Shown here: positions 1 through 64,000 of the stretch, piece by piece | Numbering within the stretch: the stretch's first letter is position 1 | How the letters are laid out: the number at the start of each line of letters is the position of its first letter | Source: Pelobates cultripes | Lineage: Eukaryota; Chordata; Amphibia; Anura; Pelobatidae | Assembly (NCBI GenBank): GCA_933207985.1 | Contig: OW240918.1 | Coordinates: forward strand, 118,047,710-118,111,709 | Direction of reading: 5' to 3' | Length of the DNA: 64,000 bases | Notes under the pieces: generated by a model | The model's input: only the letters and a program-made list of their open reading frames with translations | Told to the model about the DNA's origin: nothing | Databases searched by the model: none | Translations under genes and position numbers: made by a program

Positions 1-635
1 GATCACTGAAAACAATCTCGGACACCGGTGATAATTAGATTGCAAGGTGAGTCCAATTTAAGGAAAAACTACTAAAGGAGGGTGTTCCACATTATTAAGC
101 AGAGCACCATTTTCATACAATATGGGGAACAAAAAGGACCTCCCTGCTGCCAGTTCTTTACAACCTATAAAGTTTTGAAACGTACTGTAAGTTTTTTATG
201 TTTAAAAAAAATACTGTTATCATTAGGTGGTTTGTTCAATAAAATTTTAATTGTACTCTTAATAGTTGATAACATGAGAATTATGCTGACTGTTATTTAC
301 ATTAATTATTTAGGTAAATGAGAAAAATATAATTTGCATAAATATTTGGAACAGGGTGTAAAATACAAACAGAATAGGGATTCAGTTGCTATCACTCTAA
401 CAAATAAATTAAATTCAACATAGTGTGATACTGTTATAACCTCTCAATCGCCAAACACTTAATGGTTTCACTCACAGATTAGTTGTTTAAAATAAGCCCT
501 TAAGATTCCTCCCCTACGGTTATGGGGGTTATATCCCACTGCCAACAGTATTTCCAATCCGGATACCAGGAAAATCACAAACTCCGAATGATATTGAAGT
601 AAAAATTTTTTATTTATTGGCATAAAATAAATCCT
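1..635. other. No gene recognised
   Basis: This is AT-rich sequence with only short chance open frames. It is either downstream flank or the last intron of the minus-strand gene. Confidence 0.5.
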
Positions 636-715
636 TTAACCCCTTAAGGACACATGACATGTGTGACATGTCATGATTCCCTTTTATTCCAGAGGTTTGG
701 TCCTTAAGGGGTTAA
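636..715 (+). mobile_element. 80-bp TTAA-flanked MITE, copy 1
   Basis: The element has TTAA at both ends and near-palindromic termini (TTAACCCCTTAAGGACAC at one end and GTCCTTAAGGGGTTAA at the other). Inside is a second palindrome (ACATGACATGTG...CATGTCATG). TTAA target duplication is typical of piggyBac and Kolobok families. Other copies lie at 5166-5245, 19926-20005, 42179-42258 and 47851-47930. Confidence 0.85.
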
Positions 716-2224
716 AAGAATATAATCAAAGAAACGGTCCTACACATTTCGTTCACTATAGGGAACTTCCTCAGGGACCAAAAATACAAGTATACAAGCC
801 ATCACCATTTAGCAAACTCACTTCATAACAACATACACCACTAGTATTACAGGTTACAGTCAACCACAATACACATATGACCTAACATCTCTAAAGAGTA
901 TGACAAAAGACACCATAATCACCCTGTGAACTCCCAAGGTCACTGACAGACCAGTGTATGAATTTCAAGAGGCAGATGATGCACAGAAGCAAGATGTGAG
1001 TCTGTGACAAGTGGGAACTCTTTATAAGTCTACTGGTCTGACTATTTGTTTTAGCCAAAATTAGGTGAGCATTTTCATTGACTGGATTTTGGCTGACTAT
1101 TACTCTCTATAACCTGCTGGCAATGCTAGAAGCCATGGGGCAAATGGCTAATAATGTAACCCTCAAAGACATGAGGGTAAATAAATAGCCAAGGGGTGGC
1201 TGGGCAGCCACCACATGGTTATCAATGTAAAAAAACATACCTTAATGTTAAACGATATAAAAATTCTATGCATGTCAATGGACAACAAACCCATAGCACT
1301 AAAATTAAAAGAGACGTAACGCACAGTGTAATATCAGTATTAAATAGGTTGCTAAAATTTACAGAATCAGTCCAAAATAAAGCCCTTATACAGCCACTAT
1401 ACTCATGAAAAGTTAGGAGTCTTAAGTTAAGATTTGCCCAGACCACCATTAAACCACTCCTTATTTCTCAGTTCGCAAAACTAGAAGACAGTGTCTGGCT
1501 ATTTACTTGGTACACATTTTATGTTTAGCATAATTCTATGATGCCAATATTGTACGAATTGTCATTTCATCTATGGTTTCATCTTCTGTATATGTCCATG
1601 TCCACAGATCTTTTTAACAATGGGTAACATTACTCTTGTTTTGGACAACATAACTCTTTTCACTATTCTCTCAGGTATATGCTATATTACTCACAGCAAG
1701 CATTGACATTTCACATCCTATCGCTCCTCCCAACTGCTGTACAAGGGAGCACCATGTGAGGACACAGAAGAAGACAACACTGACCTTCCCACCAGTAAAC
1801 CACCAGGGACATTGGACCATGCCCACCATATTAGGTGAGTGCAAGGAAGGGGCCCCCACAAATTAGCATGCATGGGCCCAGACCATCTTGTAATGCTACT
1901 GTGGTTGGCTAGGACATTTAAAGGTCATTGCCCACTTTGTATTAATGGACAGAATTCAAAGCATGATTTTACATGTTCACAAAGAGGGATCTTTATGTTG
2001 TAGAGAACATGAGGTTATTTAAGGTTCAGTTGTGGAGTCAATTACCTGTTGAAGTTTATGTGTCCCATAAAGGTTTTGGTCTGCAGAAGCCACTGAAATC
2101 AAGTTACTACTATTGTGTTAGCTACCACATGATTTGATACACCATGCCATTTTCTGTTCAATCAGAACTAGAAGATACCAAAATGTTTCCGTTATCCTCC
2201 TCTGAATTTGCATTGTGTGCAATA
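716..2224. other. No gene recognised
   Basis: No splice-consistent coding segment or named repeat was seen. A hydrophobic stretch on the minus strand near 1000 is discussed under rejected items. Confidence 0.4.
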
Positions 2225-2600
2225 GACTTTCACCCAGGCTCCATTCCTTCAAAAAATTATTGTAAACTCACTTCTTGAGTAAAGTGTTTAACAGTTTTCA
2301 CTCCCTGCACCCTGGCTCCTCTCCTGCAACTGTCTAAAAAAAAAAAAAAAAACACTAAGCCCTCAGTAAATACTTTTCTAGCAACCTACTTCTCTACCAT
2401 TCCCTTACCTTTTGTGTCACTATACCCCGCTCCCTCTAGTATGTAAGCTCATTGAGAAGGACCCTCAATCCCTCTGTTTCTGTGCGTCTAACTTGTCTGA
2501 TTACAAATGCGTGTCTGTTAGTCCACCCATTGTACAGCGCTGCAGAATTTGCTGGCTCTTTATAAATAATAAGAACAATAATGGCTGTGTCTGAACTGAA
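2225..2600 (+). mobile_element. Rex1/L2-type LINE 3' end, truncated
   Basis: The 3' half matches the copy at 18840-19390: both share the CCCGCTCCCTCTAG/ATGTAAGCTCATTGAG region and the terminal CATTGTACAGCGCTGC then ATAAATAATAA tail. A 17-A run interrupts the middle. No coding frame survives. Confidence 0.65.
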
Positions 2601-5165
2601 CTGGATTGTGACCACTTTAATATACATTTGAAAAGAAAAACAAAGCATCACATGAAATGTGTTTAACACACGTTATAGGTCATTTTAAATATTTTATTCA
2701 GTTGTGTAATTTACAAAGAAATGTCTAATCAGCTTTAAGCTGAATGGACAGAATTGTTTACATTACTGCAAAAAGGTTTCAATAGTTTTTTTATTGTCAT
2801 TATTCTCTCTCATGCTGAACAGGTATATACCGGTTGTCAAATAAAATTATTCCCATGGAAAATGCTATATTTGATGAAACATGGACAGTTAATTGCTATC
2901 ACTTTAATCACTGTTTGATATAGATACATTTTAATCAATGCTTCTGGTCACAAAGAAAGATACACCATGAGTTAATAGATATGTTTAGCCATAATACACA
3001 TTCCCAAACAATGTAAATACACATTCCCAAACAATGTAAACATTCCCCACAGATGTAAATAGACAGATTGGGATCCATTGAAGAATATAGATCGTGTGTT
3101 TGATATTGTAGTGCTTTATGATCATTTGTAAAAAATAATGTCCCTTGTCACAGGCTTGCAGAAGGGATTCACAGAAACAGCTAATTCAGGCCCAGATTGT
3201 GCTCCCTGCCCCCCTTGTTTAGGTGTCTGTGATAATTTTACCTTAGTTTGGGTTAGCTTGATATTTTGTGTATTTTTTTAGATGGTAATTTATTCTAATG
3301 CAATGCGCATGACAGTGTTTTCTGTGCTGTATTATGTTCAGACCTCCATCTTCAGTAAATGAAAAGGACCAGTGGAATTTAATTGATAAAATATCTCACC
3401 AACAACAAACTATATATCTAGGTGTTACACTTTTTTTTTTTTTTGTTTCAATGCAATATATCTAAAAGTGATCTTTCAAGATAAATAAATTGTGGATAGA
3501 TAGAGAGACAAACAGAAACTTTAATATAAAGGGACATTCCATACACCAATGAAATTTAATGCTGTATTTTTCATGCTCAAATCTATAAAGTTTTTACACC
3601 AAATTTAAAAAAAAAAATGTTTTGAAGAATGTGGACCAATAATCCTGGCTCATTAGCCACACACCCTCATTTCAGAAAAAAACTTCCTTATCAAACATAT
3701 GCACACAGCTCAGCCACTGACTGTACTGAGCGATATCAACTACAAAATAACCTGCATTTAAAGGATATGAGATATATAGTAAGGGCATCACACTACGTTG
3801 GTAGTTTCTCTGTTTGCAGCCGATCTGTGAATGAGAAATAGCTCGCTCAGTGCCACTCGCTCAGTGCCACTCCACACCCCAAATGCACTTCAGCTTGCTG
3901 AAGTGCTTTAATGGTGAGGAATATCCTAGTTTAACCCCACGTTATAAACATGCTGAATGGGAAATCAGCACTTTTATAAATTAACTAGGGAACTCTGCAC
4001 TGGCTGTCATTCAGGGAGGTTTGCAGCCTCCCTGTTAGCTCCCCTGAGCTAAAGGAAGTGGCAGGCATGCTCTATTTGAGCGGCCTCTCCCAAGTCACAG
4101 ACCTCAGACTAGCTCCTCAGTTTCAGACCTCAGACCAGGAGTGCACGCATGTACAAGCCAGCACGCACATGCACATGGGCACCAAGTCAGAGGCTCCTCA
4201 ATGATTGGTTATTAACTAAAAGTCTCATCTAGGAAAAAGGGGAGTACTTCGTAATATGTGCTGTTTATAAGATCTGCAGCCTTTGCAAGCTCTTTTAAGA
4301 TATGGAGTTCCAAAGAATACATGCATGAAAAATGTATGTATGCATTCACTGGAAGTATATCTACTAAATAGTAATATTTTTATTTATTTTTTTACTAAGT
4401 GGGCAGTGGAGGACTCCTTTAAGGCTGAGACTGTGTGCATGAATTTGATAAGGAAGTCTTTCTGGCATGTGGGGCATGGCTAAGAAGGCAGGTTAATGGA
4501 GTAGTATTCTAGTCTAAAATAAATCAAGTTGTATTGGCGACCGCCTAAAGTGTTCCTATAATGGTCTCTTAATGTACTCATGTGTTAAATCTATAGTTTA
4601 CACTTCACATGATTTTAGTAATCAGTAATTCAAAAAAATCAGACTGAAATTGTCCTAAAGCATTAATTTTCTTTGCGCTTTTATGTCTATCAGAATATTG
4701 GAACTGTATATGTAATTTAGAGCTATATATTTGATTAAGTTATAGTAATTTCTGCATACAATGTGTTTCCAATTTCAAAGATGTTACATTAATGGTCAAA
4801 TATGATCAATAACAATCCTGCAAGGAATAAAATTGCAGAGGTCTGAAATTCCACAAGACCATGTGTTCCTAAATTGGGAGAAAAAAAAACCAATCATTAT
4901 ATTTGCATAACATTTAAAAAAAAAAATATATATTTTACATCGAAACAATAGCAGTCTTAATATATTAAATAATACACTAACTATTGCATCAAGCAGTAGA
5001 GTAAAAGGTTGGTTAACAGCCATATATACAGTAACGAACTCAAAAATGTATTGATTGCGGAAAAAGTGGTCCCATGTTCGTATGCAGCATCACAAAACTC
5101 TAGAATGACTTGTATAACTATAATTACAGACCTCAGTAGGTATCTGGGATGGGTAAACACTCCTC
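2601..5165. other. Intergenic or intronic sequence, no gene recognised
   Basis: A 23-bp direct duplication (AATACACATTCCCAAACAATG, last base omitted) lies near 2994-3041. Segment 3920-4560 has the look of an old non-autonomous DNA element, without definable ends. Confidence 0.35.
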
Positions 5166-5245
5166 TTAACCCCTTAAGGACCAAACATCTGAAATAAAAG
5201 GGAATCATGACATGTCACACATGTCATGTGTCCTTAAGAGGTTAA
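5166..5245 (-). mobile_element. 80-bp TTAA-flanked MITE, copy 2 (reverse)
   Basis: The same element as at 636-715 in opposite orientation, with TTAA at 5166-5169 and 5242-5245. Confidence 0.85.
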
Positions 5246-5344
5246 AAAGGTCCTCTACCTTGCAGGATTTGTATGAAATATTGCCTGTTCCTGACAAAGT
5301 CTACACAGTAAATAAAAAGTGTGTATGATGAAGGAGAACATATT

Positions 5345-5985
5345 TTTTCTTGTCAGGAGAAAAATAAATTTAAAAATCGTTAAAAAATGTATCCCTGTAA
5401 GAGCATGTACATATTGATGTTCATAGACCTTACTAGCAGGTATTTAATAACAAATCTGCACCTATGCTTGAGAATGTAGATTCCCAAACTGCTTACAAGA
5501 ACTGCTCTTAATATGAATACCTTCCTAAGTACAGGAAATATTGCTACCTGTGTAAAATATGTTCTTAGTATATATGGGCTTCAAGCTGGCCAAGTAGGAT
5601 GGGAATTGCAGTTCTACTACACTTTCACCATTTGGTTACCTGTGAAAAGTTATGGAAGAAATCCCCTATGCGCACATTAGTGTAGGAGAATCAAGGGGAG
5701 CCGTATATAATGCAGAAGTGCCAGGTGGACATGGCCTCCCCTGCCAATACTGCGGTGTGGAATATTTTTGTAGTGGGGCGAGTCTCTTGGTAGGTATATC
5801 TGGGCTATTGGTCTTCTCTCTAATGTTATTATTATGCCCCTACCATGTTTTTATTTTATTAATACCAGATCCCAATGCGCAGGGAAAGCGGTATGAATGG
5901 CTAAGCAGCTGCTGACTGCCTGATCATTTAAGAGATATGCAGCATGGTGGGAAGGATTAAGGAAGGATTTTATCCCATTAACCAT
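5345..5985 (+). repeat. Diverged direct repeat, copy A
   Basis: This segment and 7130-7645 share long collinear stretches. Examples are GATGTTCATAGACCTT, GCTTGAGAATGTAGATTCCC, ACATGGCCTCCCCTGCCAAT and TGCCCCTACCATGTTTT. The order is the same, with small indels. Copy A keeps an 87-codon open frame (5652-5915) with a hydrophobic stretch; copy B does not, so coding is doubtful. It could be an unrecognised transposon family or a local duplication. Confidence 0.7.
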
Positions 5986-6085
5986 ATAATTTATTTGTAG
6001 AATTTCCATACAGTCACCATTGCAGAGAATAACCAGCAGTGTATATTACTTTGAAAGTGTATATAATATATTGGGGTTTACTTAC

Positions 6086-61455
<55,370 letters not shown>

Positions 61456-61864
61456 CTGTGGAATGAAAAAGAAACGAAAGCCTATTATATGGTGTTAAAC
61501 TAAAATATGACATAGGCATTTGTTGTCATAACAAATCATGCCCCAACTGCGTTTAGTTGATTCTAATCTCTTCTTTTCGGGAAAAAAAAAATCTACATTT
61601 AAATATGGACCTGCCTTCTTCTTATTGACCTTGACTTAAATATATAAAATTAAATATGTCTTATTGTCATTGAATGAAAAAATATAAAATGAAATATTTC
61701 TTATTGTAAATAGCAGAGAACCAAAGGTGTCACTTGAATAGAAAGTGACCACAAGGTTACATTTCCAATCCACTTCAATAAGATCCTAAAGAAGAAAATA
61801 ATAAATAACAAAATAACTTTATTAGCAACTCTAAAAAGTACTAGGACAAATTAAACAGTGTAGC

Positions 61865-62220
61865 CTGATAGGAGTGGGAACAGCCCTGAGTGAGATGCTC
61901 AATAATTGATACTCAATAATAAAGCATACCACACTAGTTGCAGACGGGTATGGATTGGAGGTACGAGAACTAACTAAAGAGATATCAATCTCGCCCTTCA
62001 TGTGTTTAAGCCCTCATGGAAGAATATACAGCACTGGTTACGACAGAGCCTAGTGTGATCTTCCAGAAGCAAAAATTAAAACGTAAAAGGAATTGTGAGA
62101 GATGTGCTAAATGGTGAGAAAAAAGCACACTGGAAAAAAATATAAAATGAAGGGTATATACAGAGAGATAAGTAATAGGGATATAACCAATTAAATCCAC
62201 CTCTCTAGGGTTACCAGAGG
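61865..62220 (+). repeat. About 330-bp diverged direct repeat, copy 1
   Basis: Shares in order GAGTGAGATGCTCAATA / GAGAACTAAC / AAGCCCTCATGGAA / GAGCCTAGTGT / GTGAGAGATGTGCTAAA / AGGGATATA with 63098-63400. The hAT element at 62252-63013 sits between them. Confidence 0.75.
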
Positions 62221-62251
62221 TCTGTGGTAAGGGTATCCCTAGTCTCTAGAC

Positions 62252-63013
62252 CAGGGGTAGGCAACCTTTTAGCAGCACTGTGCCGATATAGGATTGTGAT
62301 GTCCCGTAGCGTGCCGGTCCTATTTTTTTTAAATTGAGGTGTGTATGCTGCCGTATTCTGCTTGTGTTATTTTTACTGTAATTGCTTTGTATCGTTGTAT
62401 TTGTGTGTATATAAGCTATTATACTGTATATGTTCATGAGTAGTTTATGGTATTGTGTATGATACATATGAATGTGGGCTGTGTATAAGGGCTGCTTGTG
62501 GAATTGTGTGTGTGGATGGATTTGTCACATTGTGTTTGGTAGTGTGTGGGGGCTGTTTGGGGTATTGCATGTGAGAGGCTGCATGTGGGGTTGTGTGCGT
62601 GTATGTGGATTGTCAGTTTGGTGTTCAGTTTGTGCGGATTGTGTGTATGTTTGTATGAGGGGAGGGTTATTCTGCATTTCTGTGTATATCAAGCAGTGTG
62701 GGTGGGTTCCAGGCCGGCCAGGTAAAGGTCAAGGACAGGAGCTGCAACAACAACTGCGAGCTGCTCTAATACAGTGTGGATTCCCATTCACAAGTGCTGG
62801 AATGAAGTGCTGTGAGATCACTTCCTCTACGTGCTGCAATGCATAAATTAAGGATTGTCCTTCACCACCTCTTCGAATTAGCAGATATCTGAAGTTTTAC
62901 TGGGACTCCTGATAGGCCAGAGCCTGTTTGGCTCTAGCAGCCTTGAGTGCCGTGCAAAAGCACCTCGAGTGCCGTGCATGGATGGCACTATTGCCGTAGG
63001 TTGCCTACCCCTG
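62252..63013 (+). mobile_element. hAT-superfamily non-autonomous element with perfect 8-bp target duplication
   Basis: Starts CAGGGGTAGGCAACCTTTTA and ends GTAGGTTGCCTACCCCTG, perfect inverted termini of about 15 bp. Flanked by CTCTAGAC at 62244-62251 and 63014-63021. The length is 762 bp. Internal TGTGTATGTG-rich sequence carries no transposase. The exact duplication suggests relatively recent insertion. Confidence 0.94.
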
Positions 63014-63097
63014 CTCTAGACCTTCAGTCTCATGTAAACATCTTCATGGATATTCTATGCTTTAATTCAGTTTAAGTTCTCAAATAGCTGTCTAAAT

Positions 63098-63400
63098 ACC
63101 GAGTGATATGCTCAATAGCTAATGGTTGGTAATTAAGCATGCCACATTAACTCCACAGGATACAAATGTAATGATATGAGAACTAACAGAAAAGTAGCAA
63201 TCTCCACCTTTGTGTTTAAAAGCCCTCATGGAAATGTATATAACACTGGCTACAACAATGCCTAGTGTAATCAAAAGTCAAAACACAAAGGAATAGTGAG
63301 AGATATGCTAAACAGTGAGAAATAAGCACAGGAAAAAAATATATAAAGTGAAGGTGTATGTATACAAGAAAATAGGTGATAGGGATATATACACATGACT
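63098..63400 (+). repeat. About 330-bp diverged direct repeat, copy 2
   Basis: Partner of 61865-62220, about 80% alike by eye. Ends where a hAT-type terminus (CAGGGCCGGACTGGGG at 63409) begins. Confidence 0.72.
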
Positions 63401-63408
63401 CCACCTCC

Positions 63409-63480
63409 AGGGCCGGACTGGGGATACGAAGCAGCCCTGGAAAAAAATCTATGCCAGCCCCATAAGTCATTGTGCTATGT
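63409..63480 (+). mobile_element. hAT-type terminus, truncated
   Basis: CAGGGCCGGACTGGGG is the inverse of the terminus at 28137-28151. It is cut off by the AT microsatellite. Confidence 0.5.
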
Positions 63481-63485
63481 AGGGT

Positions 63486-63487
<2 letters not shown>

Positions 63488-63541
<54 letters not shown>
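63488..63541 (+). repeat. (TA)n microsatellite
   Basis: About 27 perfect TA units. A second AT tract lies at 63798-63827 followed by a T run. Confidence 0.92.
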
Positions 63542-63544
<3 letters not shown>

Positions 63545-63790
63545 ATTGAAATAGTTGGCTGCACTCTCGGATTTCCTGAAAATGTAACTTTTATTGAAAT
63601 ATTTAAGAGAAGATCAATGTTTCAGTCCCTCTTGTGGACTTTTGTCATGATCCTGATGCAAGTCCACAAGAGGGACTGAAACGTTGATCTTCTCTTAAAT
63701 ATTTCAATAAAAGTAAAATTTTAAGGAAATCCGAGAGTGCAGCCATGTATTTCAATTGCCTATATATATATACTGGATACTGGAGCCCTG
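63542..63790 (+). mobile_element. Penelope-like terminal repeat pair (inverted), with hammerhead-like module
   Basis: Arm 63542-63640 is the near-perfect reverse complement of 63661-63759. At the junction the right arm holds CTGATG (63653-63658), one extra C, then AGTCC (63661-63665) pairing with GGACT (63673-63677), then GAAA (63678-63681): a hammerhead core with one insertion. Inverted pLTR-like arms with hammerhead motifs are known for Penelope-like elements. Confidence 0.6.
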
Positions 63791-63791
63791 G

Positions 63792-63845
<54 letters not shown>

Positions 63846-64000
63846 TTGATACATTTCTTCTTCTAATTCAAAATATTAGTTCTTTTAGGGTAATTAAATT
63901 ATACAGTAAAGCATACTCACACACAGACAGACAATCTTACTGATGCACACAAATAGGCTCATTGACAGACAATGACACACACAGACAAGGTTACTGGCAC

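Noticed and set aside
940..1010. Candidate terminal exon with hydrophobic minus-strand stretch (HILLLCIICLLKF)
   Set aside because: The hydrophobic frame requires phase 0 input, but exon 16 ends in phase 1; in the correct phase the stretch is not hydrophobic.
5652..5915. Small plus-strand membrane protein gene of 87 codons
   Set aside because: The homologous segment at 7395-7600 has frame breaks, codon use is unremarkable, and no promoter or splice context was seen.

Overview
The window reads as anuran amphibian nuclear DNA, probably not Xenopus. The evidence is vertebrate split-gene structure with long introns, AT-rich sequence, abundant microsatellites, and a transposon mix typical of frogs: TTAA-flanked MITEs and piggyBac, hAT, Tc1-like, CR1/L2/Rex1-type and L1-type LINEs, a DIRS-type element and Penelope-like pieces. 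I infer the taxon from repeat content, not from a database match.

One host gene runs through almost the whole window on the minus strand, from about 61.46 kb down to at least 6.09 kb. I could place 16 coding exons (2,932 nt, about 977 codons) in one continuous reading frame with matching splice phases. The predicted protein is secreted. In order it has a signal peptide, a Ser/Thr-rich mucin-like segment, a hemicentin-type VWA domain with a MIDAS motif, the beta-rich segment that follows VWA in hemicentins, several EGF modules, a D8C domain, a short Cys-rich linker, and a uromodulin-type bipartite ZP module. The last exon (after 6,086) was not found. A splice acceptor just upstream of the start codon suggests a 5' UTR exon beyond the right edge.

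Layout: 0-6 kb is the tail and last introns. At 6-22 kb are the ZP exons with Tc1-like, Rex1/L2-like, CR1-like and MITE insertions. At 22-28 kb are a piggyBac-derived element, a Penelope-like piece with a hammerhead motif, a broken DIRS element and mirror-image minisatellite arrays. At 28-31.6 kb is a ~110-bp satellite array split by a hAT element with an intact 8-bp target duplication. At 31.7-40.3 kb are the D8C/EGF and post-VWA exons, with a CR1-like LINE that carries a solo LTR. At 40.1-48.5 kb the three central VWA exons occur twice, around a 100-N gap. At 48.9-61.4 kb are the N-terminal exons, with an L1-like element and a 4.6-kb decayed piggyBac. At 61.5-64 kb are a hAT element with perfect target duplication and a Penelope-like inverted repeat.

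The most consequential points are: (1) the hybrid hemicentin-VWA / uromodulin-ZP gene; (2) the duplicated VWA exons, which look like two haplotypes left side by side in the assembly, because splicing both copies would break frame and one copy has a TTAA insertion whose empty site is in the other; (3) a GC-AG intron and a 15-nt microexon in the gene; (4) several nested insertions with exact target-site duplications that give a relative chronology.
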